Shown here: in pieces, positions 20,601 through 64,000 of the stretch
Layout of the letters: the number at the start of each line of letters is the position of its first letter
Numbering within the stretch: position 1 is the stretch's first letter
NCBI RefSeq assembly: GCF_027596085.1
Contig: NC_072464.1
Coordinates: 11,908,124-11,972,123 of the forward strand
Direction: 5' to 3'
DNA from: Anoplopoma fimbria
Lineage: Eukaryota > Chordata > Actinopteri > Perciformes > Anoplopomatidae
Length of the DNA stretch: 64,000 nt
Notes under the pieces: generated by a model
What the model saw: the letters and a program-made list of their open reading frames with translations, nothing else
The model's database searches: none
What the model was told of the DNA's origin: nothing
Translations under genes and position numbers: made by a program

Positions 20601-23600
20601 CTTAATGCTTCACATTTATGGGTTAATCTTTGTCCTAAGCTGAGCTTGCAGGAAACAGTGAGATTGCTCTTGTGAATATGATGACCTCTATGAGGAGGAT
20701 GATTATAATGTAATGGGTTTAGAGGATGGTAAGCATTGCTCTTCAGAAATATATAAGAGCTCATTTTCGGATTGTGTTGGAATTAATACAATTCTCTTCA
20801 CACTGCTTTAATCATGACCAAAAGCATACAATGTAATGTCTTACTTTACAATGTTCCAGCTGAAATCCAACCCTAGCGACAAAGAGGAGAGGGAAGCCCA
20901 GAGTCAGCTGATAAAGGCGGATGAAATTCAGCGACTGGTGGCTCAGGCGCGCAGCAGCTTCAACAGCCAGGATTATGTGACAGCTGCTGCCCAGCTTGAC
21001 ACTATCATTGAGGTAAGAATTCTACCTTGTCAGCATTGGGCAATTTTCCTGCAAGCATGTTAATCACTGCAGAGTTGACGGAGCATTTGTATAATAACTA
21101 GTAAGAGATCTTTTCTGCCCGTTACAGACTTGCGTTTGGGATGTGGCCTCTCGTGAGATGCGAGCAGAGTGTTTTATTCTAATGGGAGAGATGGGGAAAG
21201 CCATCAGTGACCTCAAAGCTGCATCCAAGTTAAAGAATGACAATACCCAGGCTTTCTACAAACTCAGCAACATCTACTATAATCTTGGAGACCATGAGAT
21301 GTCCCTCAAGTAAGACTCACTTGCAGATTGCTTTCTTAAAGGCTCCCACACTGGCTAACAAAGCCAAACATGACCATAGTCAAAATACTGCATTTAAAGT
21401 GGCAAGAAATAAAGGCTGAAAAAATAAATAATCTGGAAGACACATGCTAAACACAAATAAACTACATTAGCACATCAGGATCAAATCAACCTGCTACATG
21501 AATCTTTCAATAATTATTCCAGCATATTTGCACTCGGTACCATTGCACTACTTAATTATTGTTTACAATTTACAGAAACAGCCAAGCTTATAGACAATGT
21601 ATGTTTTGTATCCTTGTTGTATAGTTTGTATGTCCTTGTTATTAGTTGTATTTCTATTTCTATTTGTTAAAGTCCTGGTATGTGCACTCATTCCTATCCA
21701 TTAAAGCTGATTCTGATTGAGGAGCAATGATCAAGTAGACCCTCAGCAACACTTATTTATACTCTTCGACATATAATGGGATATTTTTTAACAGTTTAAA
21801 TTATAGCTTAAAAAGTGACAACATAGTTGAAATCTGTTTTGTTATTTTAAAGTGTTCTTGTTATTTTCGTCCACACATTAGAAGTTTGCAATATAGAAGG
21901 TACGTAAGGTAATATGTAAAATTGTCCTGTTCTGACCTTCCTCCTCATCTCGTCTGATCTGCAGTGAGGTTCGTGAGTGCCTGAAGCTTGATCCTGATCA
22001 CAAACAGTGTTACAGCCACTACAAGCAGGTCAAGAAGCTCAACAAACAGATCCGGTCTGCAGAGGAACTCATCCAAGAGCAGAGGTATGTGTGCGTTAGT
22101 GTGTTTTAAGGCAATTGCATCAGCTACAGAATGACTCCTTTCTCTCCTTCAAGCACACCGACTTTCTGATCTCTTAAACTGGCACTCAAAACCCATCTCA
22201 ACTCTGGATCGGCTTGATATACATTAGATATCATACTTGCAAGACTAAACAAAGCAAATAACAGAGGGGCATGATGTTTGAGGGTGCAATGATACATATT
22301 GCATTCGTCCTAGTGGTGAAATTATTTTTGGGGTGGTGACAAAAAAAATAGTTTGGAGCCTTATAGACAAGCTGCTATAATCAAACAGCTCTATGGATCA
22401 ACAATGATCGGCAATTAGTATCGGTGGTAAAAAAAAATGTGATCAGGGATCTCTAAAAGTTATATTTGCTCCCTTTTTTTTTTTTTTTTTTTTTTCCTTT
22501 TGTTCTAATTCGACCAGAACTGTGAGTTTTATAATCCGTTGCACCACAAATTTTGACCGTATTGACAGTGTCCCAGCGTTATTCAAACTCCCACCTGCTT
22601 TCTGCTTTAGGTACGAAGACGCAGTGAGCAAATATGAGGCAGTGATGAAGACCGAGCCCAATGTGCACCAGTTCTCTCTCCTGGCAAAGGAGCGCATGTG
22701 CCATGCATTAGCTCAGGTAAGGCTCCTTACTGCTACCATGGGATGCAATAACTCACTCTTTAACCTAACAATACATCTAATTAACTAACCCTGACTTACT
22801 AACTTTTCTTGTGTGCGATGAGCAGGGCCAGCAGGCTAGCAGAGCTGTGTCAGTGTGTGGCGAAGTCCTCCAGTCTGATCCGGAGAACGTTAATGTGCTG
22901 AAGGACAGAGCTGAGGCCTATGTCCTAGAGGAACAGTATGAGGAAGGTAAGCCTTTCAGAAGTAGCTGTGAGTTGTTAGGATCTATTTATTTTTCAATGT
23001 CATGGAGTCAGTCTGTTATATTTCAAACACTCGGAAATCTGGATCCCTGTAATGCTTTCGAGTGAGTCTACCAACCTATACTTGGAAGTTTTTCATTTCA
23101 GTTGAGAAAGTCTATTTTAATTAGGTGTACCAAATCAACTGGAGAGTGTATGTTGTAATAATTCTAACTCTATTGTACGGTACACTGGTGTCATGGCAGA
23201 AGTCTAACACAGGGGGTCCTTGTAACATAAAAAAAATGATCAGTGAAATTAAGTTAAAAATATCAATGACATCATATTCGCGTCTAACCATTTGATTATT
23301 TTTATTTGTTGTAATGTTTGTGTGTACTGGAAAGTAATGTAATTTTAAAGTTAACATTTAATGTAAATGCTCTCAGGCAGCATACAGTCAGAAAAGTGAT
23401 GGATGCTCACATCCAATTAAATTTCGTCTCATTTAACACAATGTTTCTCTTCATCAGCAAATCCATTTTCTAATTTAAATAAGCAAAAATAGAATAAATT
23501 TAGATAAATACAGCAGTGTCCACATCTAATTTTGTTAAAGCATAACTACTTTATCTAAAGCATAACCACTATATCTAAAGCATAACTACTTTATCTAAAG

Positions 23601-26600
23601 CATAACTACTATATCTAAAGCATAACTACTTTATCTAAAGCATAACCACTATATCTAAAGCATAACTACTTTATCTAAAGCATAACTACTATATCTAAAG
23701 CATAACTACTTTATCTAAAGCATAACTACTATATCTAAAGCATAACTACTATATCTAAAGCATAACTACTTTATCTAAAGCATAACTACTATATCTAAAG
23801 CATAACTACTATATCTAAAGCATAACTACTATATCTAAAGCATAACTACTATATCTAAAGCATAACTACTATATCTAAAGCATAACTACTATATCTAAAG
23901 CATAACTACTATATCTAAAGCATAACTACTTTATCTAAAGCATAACTACTATATCTAAAGCATAACTACTATATCTAAAGCATAACTACTATATCTAAAG
24001 CATAACTACTTTATCTAAAGCATAAAAAAGACAAACGTCATTTGTTAGAACAATTATTCCATACGACGATTTTTACACATCTAATTGAATGAGGGGCCAT
24101 CAGGCTTTAAAAGAAAGAAAGTAAGTATAAGATTGGTATTGATATTGGTAGAGACTCAATGTTGTAGACACAAAGTGACACGGATAGACATAGACAATGC
24201 AAAGCCAGGCCTGGCAAGTCTATTCATTGTCTATCTTCACAATTTTCATGAAACCTTGAACTGTTTCCAGTGCATCAGACTCCAACACCCCTATTGATTT
24301 TTATGTAAATTATATAATCGGCAAACTGCCTCAACTTCATCCATAATGTTCCAGTGAACTGCATGGTGCATTACCCAAAAATATGGTTGCTTTTATTTCA
24401 AATAAGAGGATCAAACAAGCCTCTGACATGTCATATAAAAAGAAAATGACACAGACCTCCAATTAAACCCATAATTGTCATCTCAATCACTCCAGAAAAG
24501 TCAGCAGGGGAGTAATAAAATACTGAGGCTGTATAAGTTGTCATTAACATGGCATGAACACATCAGCAGGTGGGAATGCCATACCTTATATTGCCTTTTA
24601 AGAACTCACAGGCGTTAAATTCGCCTCAGTATGCCTCGCAGGGTAAACAAGCCTCAAAGCTCCCAAACTCGTGCACACAAACAGCCTGGAGCTGCTGCAG
24701 CATGATGTTAAGTTGATCTTGAATAGAATGGCTTCTTTTATAGCGCAACATCAATCATGTTCAGGGATGGGATAACTAAGGACACTAGCAAAATTAATTG
24801 AATCTTGGTCATCATTTTTGAAATAGTGATGCCGATTTTTAAAACCACTGAATAATGATTCTGGCATCAATAATGTTTTTTTTAAATGTCCGAATCATTT
24901 TCAATCAGGCCTTCTTGTGTACATGTTTTTTGAATCATGATTGTTGACTTTGTTAAAAATGACATCCCTATCCTCACTACAGATGATCACAGCTTTAAAA
25001 GAGCAATTCAGAGCATTGATATGGCAGCAAACAACTATTTGCGATGTAAAGAAATACTGCAGTAACGTCTACCTGAGCAGAGAATGAGTCGCTTTCTCTT
25101 CTATGTGTTGTTTTCCAAGCTTCTGCTTGCTTGAAAGGAGAGGCGCTTTGCTTTTAGTGCACGTGAGCCCCACTGACTTACTCCCGGCCGTTGCTCTGCT
25201 CTGCTCTGCTCTCGTATGGCCGTTACACCCTTCCTCTGGTTCCCCCTCAGGTTAACACTGTTAGCTCTGTCGGCATGTTTGTTATTGAGTTATTGTCAGC
25301 TGATGCATGTACATTCTCGTGTGTCTTTTGTGTGGTTTATCATCTATTTGGAGGCTCAGACACATGATATTACCATGTGCCTTGCTCAAAGACATCTTAT
25401 CAGTGGGGGAATGCTTTCCACTACAAGATCTTAATGTCCCGTGTTTCCCTCCACTGTCTTTTTAAATACTGTACTTCCATTCCCATTAGCTGCTTTGGAT
25501 GAGTAAGCAATACTTATGCTGTCCTCCATTTTAAAAAAAAAATGTTCCCAGCCATTAAGGACTATGAGACTGCGGCGAAACACAGTGAGAACGACCGCCA
25601 GATAAAAGAAGGCCTGGAGAGAGCTCAGCGACTCCTCAAACAGTCTCTGAAGAGGGATTATTATAAGATCCTGGGAGTGAAAAGGTGAGCACTGGTAACT
25701 GGAATTTGGATGATTATGTACTTCCATTTTGTAGGAGTATTACAGACGGGGAATTTTATAGCGGAAGGTCAGATTAATTGGGGTACTTTAAAAAGAAAGA
25801 AAAAAATTCAAATGGGTTGCTTTACAAGACTGCATTTTGTTTTTGTTTTGAGACTGTTTAACAACCACTGCTCTACAAAAGAGCCTTGTTGCTCTGAAAA
25901 CCACATCATGTATCCCCTTTTGAACATGTTTGTGTTGAAAAGCACTCTGGACCATTCAATATGGATTAGGTTTTAAGGCAATGAATGCATTCTTGGTAAT
26001 GAAACGTAATGATTTATGACATGACAGCCAATGTGTTAACCCTGCCCACTTATGTTGAAGAGAAGCAATTTTATCTTTTAGAAATGTGCTGATAGTGCTT
26101 TGCCCTTTGTCACAGAACTGCCCAGAAGAAGGAGATCATCAAAGCCTACAGGAAGCTGGCACAACAGTGGCATCCGGACAACTTCCAGGATCCAGTGGAA
26201 AAGAAGAAGGCTGAGAAGAAGTTCATAGACATCGTTCAGGCTAAAGAGGTTCTCACTGATCCAGGTAAAAAGTTTTGTGGTCTGCAGAGTCGGTGGAAAT
26301 TGTTACTTTCAGTCTCCTAGAAAATGCCAGGCCTCTTGAGGGGCTGCTGCGAACAGCTCATTAACTGCACTAGTGTCACATATTTACCCCAATTCATTTT
26401 CTGTGGCACATGAGGTAATGAAAAAGCGCTTGTCCCGTAACCACAAGGTTGGTGGTTCAAACCCCTCTACCGGGAGTCCTGCGCTGCCAGGTGTCCTTGA
26501 GCAAGACACCTAACCCCAAGTTGCTCCCCCGGCGTTCATTGCAGCCCACTGCTCCTCCGGGATGGGTTAAATGCAGAGAAATAATTTCCCCATTGTCGGA

Positions 26601-27244
26601 CTAATAAAGGATTGATTATTATTATTATTATTTCATTTCATAATTGGACTAAGTGCTTCATCAGTAAAAACTTGCAGTAACTCTACTAAAATCAGGCCAA
26701 ACAGAAGAATGCTTACAATTGACACTTTTTTAGAATTCTGGTAAATCTGTTAAGGAGCCCAGGTGAATTAAGTAAAACCTTAAGATCACAAGTACACAAT
26801 ATGTCCTGTAGGTTAACCCTTGTATACTTCCACAAAAGTTTTCATTTTAAGCATTTTCTGTTCTCAAACTGCATCACCCACTAACAACCTACAACCTGAT
26901 AGCGCAAACTAACTTTTTATTTAATATTTTTTCTTTATTACTGAAATGTGAAGCATTTACATTTTAACATTTTTGAAAGAAAATGGCAATAATTAAAAAT
27001 AATATTGTTTGGAGGCATATATTTCTAATTAAACAGTTACATATGTGTTGTTCTGTACTGACATGTTCTAATTTTTTTTTAATTTCTTTTTTTAGAGATG
27101 AGAAACAAGTTTGACCAAGGGGAGGATCCCATGGATCCGGAGAGCCAGCAGGGACGTCAGCATCATCAGCACTTCCATCAGGGCTTTCAGGGTTACAATC
27201 CATTTGGCTCTGGACCCTTCAACTTTAAATTCAACTTCAACTGA
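17649..27244 (+). CDS. dnajc3: DnaJ homolog subfamily C member 3 (P58IPK), ER co-chaperone
   Basis: An ER-lumen co-chaperone that binds unfolded proteins through TPR repeats and stimulates the BiP ATPase through a J domain; also known as an inhibitor of PERK and PKR. Exons: 17649-17730, 18914-19024, 19124-19248, 19535-19609, 20860-21012, 21128-21309, 21965-22084, 22611-22716, 22826-22946, 25552-25684, 26116-26264, 27096-27244. The protein is 501 aa (human 504). Residues 1-28 form an N-terminal signal sequence. TPR helices run from about residue 35 to 390 (AAGQLADALSHFHAAV, LKAASKLKNDN and SLSEVRECLKLD-type motifs). The J domain starts at RDYYKILGVKR (393-403), with the catalytic HPD at 422-424. 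The tail is G/F- and H-rich and ends NFKFNFN. Intron 9 (2.6 kb) carries a minisatellite. Convergent with uggt2. Fish may have two dnajc3 paralogues; which one this is cannot be told here. Confidence 0.96.
18186..18398. mobile_element. Tc1-type miniature transposon, copy 1
   Basis: A 213-bp element in dnajc3 intron 1 with ends cagtaccagtcaaaagtttg and its reverse complement, flanked by TA on both sides as expected of Tc1/mariner insertion. The inverted ends extend at least 37 bases. There is no coding capacity, so it is a non-autonomous (MITE) copy. The end sequence matches a Tc1-like family widespread in teleosts. Confidence 0.85.
18620..18832. mobile_element. Tc1-type miniature transposon, copy 2
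   Basis: A second copy in the same intron and the same orientation as copy 1, also 213 bp. It has a small deletion near its left end (about 18637, losing the ggacacaccttctca stretch) and a short A-rich insertion near 18770. It is flanked by TA. The interior is nearly identical to copy 1. Confidence 0.85.
20376..20422. repeat. Perfect 21-bp hairpin in dnajc3 intron 4
   Basis: Arms 20376-20396 (starting ggctgctaaactgta) and 20402-20422 are exact reverse complements with a 5-base loop (gtata). The transcript would form a 21-bp perfect stem. It is shorter than a typical microRNA precursor. Origin unknown. Confidence 0.85.
23541..24024. repeat. Minisatellite, 24 copies of a 20-bp unit
   Basis: Unit cataactactWtatctaaag, where W is A or T. 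There are 24 head-to-tail copies of constant length with almost no other change (copies 2 and 6 have accact). The T- and A-variants alternate strictly in copies 1-10, then A dominates with T at copies 12, 20 and 24. It lies inside dnajc3 intron 9. No spacers, so not a CRISPR array. Confidence 0.97.
24025..25551. other. Rest of dnajc3 intron 9
   Basis: 1.5 kb with no supported exon. A short (ctctg) repeat run is at about 25194-25212. Nothing else recognisable. Confidence 0.4.
26412..26633. mobile_element. tRNA-derived SINE in dnajc3 intron 11
   Basis: A box B-like promoter (ggtggttcaaaccc, about 26450-26463) follows a degenerate tRNA-like 5' part. A core with tgtccttgagcaagacacct then ccccaagttgctcc is typical of teleost SINEs, and the 3' tail aataaaggattg plus (ATT)n ends the element. 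It is not a functional tRNA gene: the anticodon arm and acceptor pairing are absent. Confidence 0.7.
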
Positions 27245-27633
27245 GGAAGCTCATATCCAGCACTGCTGGAGCGGATTGTGTATTTTCCTCCCTATTTAAA
27301 AGGGAGATCGCTGGCATGAGGACTGTCAGGAATGTTATAAGTCTCACAAAGATGTGGAGCTAATTGTGACTTTAATTCAGTGACCTTAATTAAATATGCA
27401 TATTTGTTGTTGAATAATACAACTTTGAATTCCGTTTGGGGAAGGTCTGTTGCTATGCTAACAAATATCTGCCGTGTGGGAAGCAGCTTTTATCCGTTAT
27501 GTGTGAGTAGTAAATTCTGAAACTTGCATCCTTTCCAAGTATTGTACACTCTACAATTCACATCCATTCGTAAGATTCCATTTGTACATAAGTACAGTAC
27601 TATTTTTATATGAATGGAGTTTATTGAAATGTA

Positions 27634-27639
27634 AATAAA
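27634..27639 (+). terminator. Polyadenylation signal of dnajc3
   Basis: AATAAA about 390 bases after the stop codon, giving a compact 3'UTR. No earlier canonical signal is seen after 27244. Confidence 0.6.
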
Positions 27640-27659
27640 GACCTATTTATGTACCTTTT

Positions 27660-30214
27660 TTAATTAAACTGAGGGGAAGGAGTATTGCTGTATGGAAAGG
27701 TTGGAGGGTGACTTTGCTACAGTTTGAGAAATGGCACTTAGAAATGCTAATTCATCATCATTACATCAAATGGTTTATTGTAAGGAACCAATTTCCTATT
27801 TTGAGATCTTTCACAGCATGAATCACAAATCCACTGAGCACACATGGGGACAACAGAATTCACTGATTTTGTGGCAAAGATTTATTTTTTCCACCAGACA
27901 GTAATATAAACATTTCTATTTGACACAGCACAGTGAAAGAGGGGTGTCATAAGAGCAGCATCATTCTTTTTTTAAACTTAAGACAAGAAAAAAAACTACA
28001 GCCTTCGTTGGTTGAGCAGCGACACCCGTGTTATTCCTGAGACAAAAAACACTGGATCATTGTGGAATACAATTATTGAAACAATTGAAAAACGTAAGAC
28101 AGTGAGGCCAAATGTACGCAAGCTGTCATCATACATAACAGGTTGAAATCCTATAATTTATCCATAAACCATGACCTTCGGTGTGCAAATGAGGATTCTT
28201 TGATTAGCAATAACATCCTCTTTCCTGGTTCGCTGAGCCAAAGTCATCTAATATACATGTAGCATCACATGACTTTTTAGGGACAGACAGAAGATCATTT
28301 GTTAAGTGCCCCTTAGTTACTATGGTTGCTAAGCTACATATGGACAATCGCTGTACAGGGGCTAGGTTAACAAACGGTAAATTGTCTATGCAAACAGCTG
28401 TTCTAAGGGACAGTAGGAAAATGATTGGGGCGAGGAGGAGGTCTGAATATTTAACATTTTATTAAAAAGTGATTCACTCCCCAGGCTTATTTATTGCATT
28501 GAACATTCTCCCTGACATTAGAAGAAAAATGCAATACCGTCCACAAGATATAAAAACAGCTATTTCTCAGCATGTCACAGAATTTGCAAACCTTGAAAAT
28601 GGAAATGGGATTGCTGAAGGGGCTAGAGTATTGCAACATTTTGACCATCCTCTAAATTCTGAATTATAACAAATGGCCTAAAAAAAAAATAAAAAAATCT
28701 ATTATTGCATTATTTATTAGCCTGTATGAGCTCAAATATCTGGATGTCATATAAACATGATGCTTGAATTGCATTAACAGGTGTGTAAGAGACAGTGTTG
28801 GAAAAAAATAAAGACAGGAGCAGTTATCATAAATAGTATAGTGGGGGGGCAGTCAGACATCTCACACATCATACGGCTCAAAGGATCAGCGCCTTGGACA
28901 GAGATCATGATGCAAATTGTACAGAATGTTATTTAAAATCAACCTGTTAAGCAAAAGACTGCTAAGCTTAACTGATATTCTTCAACCTTCATGACACCTG
29001 AACTTTTAAAACTATTTCTACCACAGCCTAGCATTCCAAATAGTAAAACTTTGCATTTATTACATTTAACGGGGTTGCCTGAGATTAGGGGATGTTTTGG
29101 AGTAGTAGCTGGAGACTCCTAAGCAATTTTATTTCCTGCTGAACCAAACAAACCACTGACAAATATTAAAATAAAGGTTTATCCATCTGTGGACTGAAGG
29201 AAACGTATGTGCAGAACTAATCATATTGATGAATGGTGATGCTCAACGTGGATCACATTATATTCATACTTTGTATGACACATTTAACTTCATGATTCAG
29301 AATAAAGGAGCGACTATGTACTGTAGAGACGTTCAATAAGTAATAAAGAAAATGATCTTCATTATTGTGTTTTCAGAAATCGACGTAAGCTGCCTGTTTA
29401 ATAGTGATGAGGAAATAAAGCCGTTACCGAGGCAGGATTGATGATCCTCTGCATGTAAATGTACCTTTAAGACCCATGATAGCCATCTTTTGAAATAACT
29501 ATTCGATCCCATTTTAAGATAATAAATCATGCAAGGGAAGGCTGAACTTAAATAGACATGGAGTAAGAAAAATAAAAACCTGCCCTAGACTACCTTCCTT
29601 CAGCAAAAATAAAAATGACACCCAGTAATAGTGATACAGTCCCAGAGGGCAAATGTAACAACTTTTCCTGTTGTTATGAAATTTAAAAAACAGATTAGCT
29701 TTATGTCAGTCAAAACTTTGGTTTGAGCATTTTAAATCAACTTCAAATTAAGAATACCTAAATGCATCAGCTTTTTGAAAGTTTTCCATCAAAAGAATTA
29801 CGCTTTGAGATAAGATTCTTAGAGATGTGCCATTCTTTTGTTAAATTATCAGTGCAACATATGCCAACAATTTATTCTCAAACTCACACCTAATAAGAGA
29901 GCTTTGACTGACCTCACCCCACTATTCTTTCTGTGTTCAATTCATTCTTCGGCAAAATAACCCAGCCATGATTGTAGTGCTGATAGCACCCCACAAGTTC
30001 ACAGTTACCACTTACATCATGTGTTAATTTCGTGAGACGTATTGACTGCAGAAGCAGATATGGAATCTCTGAAAATATCACATCCTTTTTTTAGCTGGGG
30101 TTGCAACGCTCCTTGGCTATGTTTAGATGGATTTTGTCTGTCTTCAAGCTTCACAGGAGGCCTGCTTGCAAAAGGTGCTGCCTGCTTTCCTCTTCAGAAT
30201 GATGCTGGCAGGCA
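27660..30214. other. Convergent intergenic / uggt2 3'UTR region
   Basis: No coding exon is recognised between the 3' ends of dnajc3 (+) and uggt2 (-). Several TTTATT motifs (AATAAA on the - strand), for example at 27881-27886 and 28458-28463, could end a long uggt2 3'UTR. If the 27.88 kb signal is used, the two transcripts end within about 250 bases of each other. No repeat family recognised. Confidence 0.45.
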
Positions 30215-62858
<32,644 letters not shown>

Positions 62859-62925
62859 CACTTCCGGCGATGGTAGCACGAATCTACAGTGGCAGAGAGA
62901 GAGAGAGAGCAAACAACAAAGGCAT
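62859..62925 (-). promoter_or_regulatory. Probable 5'UTR splice acceptor before uggt2 coding exon 1
   Basis: Reading the - strand, a (CT)n tract of about 18 bases is followed by gccactgtag at 62884, an almost ideal 3' splice site 25 bases before the start codon. If used, the exon begins at 62883 and a non-coding first exon lies further upstream, probably near 63.2 kb. This also removes the upstream in-frame ATG at 62912 from the mRNA. Confidence 0.6.
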
Positions 62926-64000
62926 CAGTGCAGATCCTTATGAGAGGTGCCACGTAGCCTTAGTTAGTTACTCCAAGTTGTTATCTTGATGTCTAACCTC
63001 AGGGATACAGAGCACACGGTTGCAGAAGATGCGAGCTAACGTTGCATGTGAAAAATCATATAAACTATTTAAAGTAGTTACATAACCACTGGTCACTGTG
63101 TTTCCAATGATATATCCTTCACCCCGGCAGTGATGCTGGCCACTTCCATACAAAGCAAAGGGCTTCAGGTGGGTATTTTGGGCAGCTAACATCCAGTACA
63201 GCTAGCTTGTTGCCGGGGGAGCCGCGTATCGGGGTGGCTCCCGCTGCCCGTAATTCGTGTCTGACACAACCGTGACGTAAAAAAATAAAAGTGGCCTCTT
63301 GTCATGTTCAGGCAAAATATGCGACATTTTTGACGTGGAAACAATTAGTGACATTGAGTGTAAAGTATTTAAAAAACTGGGGGTAAAGTTGGATTTCATT
63401 CAGGCACCGCGGTAGACAGCTAAAGAGGCAGACGCTGACGCTCAAACGCTTTCGCACCAAACACAGGCGCATGTTGCAGCCACACTGCACTACAGTGTAA
63501 AGACAGCTGTATGGATGCTTCTTATCATTTAGTATCCAATGATTCAAATGTTACATAAGTTTATGATGGGCTAATTTTAAGATACAGCACAAATTACTTG
63601 CAGAGTGGTATAACTTGACAAATTATATTAATTATATCATATGTTATGATAGATTAAACGATTTGTAAATGACAATATGGAAGGGACTGGGCAGCAGTTT
63701 AGAATCAGACTTCCATAGAGTTGGCGTATTTGTGAGAAAAGGTCTAAATGAATGCACCAGAAGCTAAAATATCCTGATTTATAATCTGTATAATTTAAAA
63801 ACGCGATATCCCACTATTTACAAAACTGGCCAACTCCACAGCATCTTTCATTAGACCCTCCCTGCCTGGTAAATGCTCACTCCTTTGGATCTCCATGCAC
63901 CCAGTTTAAAGCAGGCTTTTTAAAGACTGAAGTTTCTAAGCCCAAACCAAGATACTATAACTTCACAGGGTGGTTTTGGAAAGCTCTTTCCAGAGCCGCA
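62926..64000. other. uggt2 upstream region
   Basis: A CpG-richer patch at about 63200-63290 (ccgcgtatcggggtggctcc, gctgcccgtaattcgtg) is the best candidate for the uggt2 core promoter. A bZIP-like site tgacgtaa is at 63273-63280. Beyond 63.5 kb the sequence is AT-rich with no exon or repeat recognised. Confidence 0.45.

Noticed and set aside
23541..24024. CRISPR-like repeat array
   Set aside because: Repeats are directly adjacent with no spacers, inside an intron of a vertebrate gene; it is a minisatellite.
26412..26633. tRNA gene because of a box B-like motif
   Set aside because: No cloverleaf can be drawn; the SINE core and (ATT)n tail explain the motif.
62859..62912. uggt2 start at the upstream in-frame ATG (62912)
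   Set aside because: It lies in a (CT)n tract preceding a likely splice acceptor; the Met at 62858 gives a standard signal peptide.

Overview
The window is nuclear DNA from a ray-finned fish, most likely a spiny-rayed teleost. Evidence is small GT-AG introns, AT-rich intergenic DNA with long (CA)n tracts, and interspersed repeats of types common in teleosts. The conserved vertebrate gene order claudin-10 / DNAJC3 / UGGT2 is present. No species can be named from the sequence. All splice models were read by eye: each uses GT-AG sites, keeps phase across every junction, and gives a protein of the expected family length.

Region 1 (1-15.3 kb, + strand) is a tandem claudin-10 cluster. Gene A (1156-5633) has two alternative first exons, a 10a-type at 1156-1369 and a 10b-type at 3939-4149, ahead of four shared exons, as in mammalian CLDN10. 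Gene B (6699-8746) and gene D (14052-15223) are complete divergent claudin-10-like genes. Gene C (10891-12455) is a recent copy of A, with exon 2 identical base for base. It carries an in-frame stop in exon 3 and has lost the exon 4 splice donor. A decayed fragment of a B-type gene lies behind it (about 13.39-13.64 kb), which suggests that an A-B block was duplicated to give C and the fragment.

Region 2 (17.4-27.7 kb, + strand) is dnajc3 (P58IPK), 12 exons and 501 aa, with an ERSE-like element in its promoter. Its introns hold two miniature Tc1-type transposons, a perfect 21-bp hairpin, a 24-copy 20-bp minisatellite and a tRNA-derived SINE.

Region 3 (30.2-62.9 kb, - strand) is a complete uggt2, 39 coding exons and 1521 aa, convergent with dnajc3. 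Its last exon is a 26-base micro-exon that supplies the ER-retrieval tail RDEL. Upstream of its first coding exon is a probable 5'UTR splice acceptor and a CpG-richer promoter-like region near 63.2 kb.

Claudins set paracellular ion selectivity. DNAJC3 (BiP co-chaperone) and UGGT2 (glycoprotein folding sensor) both act in the ER lumen. I found no evidence of a wholly new system. The most unusual part is the claudin-10 cluster: patchy homogenisation, a copy with two linked splice-site changes, and uniform exon phases that would allow splicing between copies.
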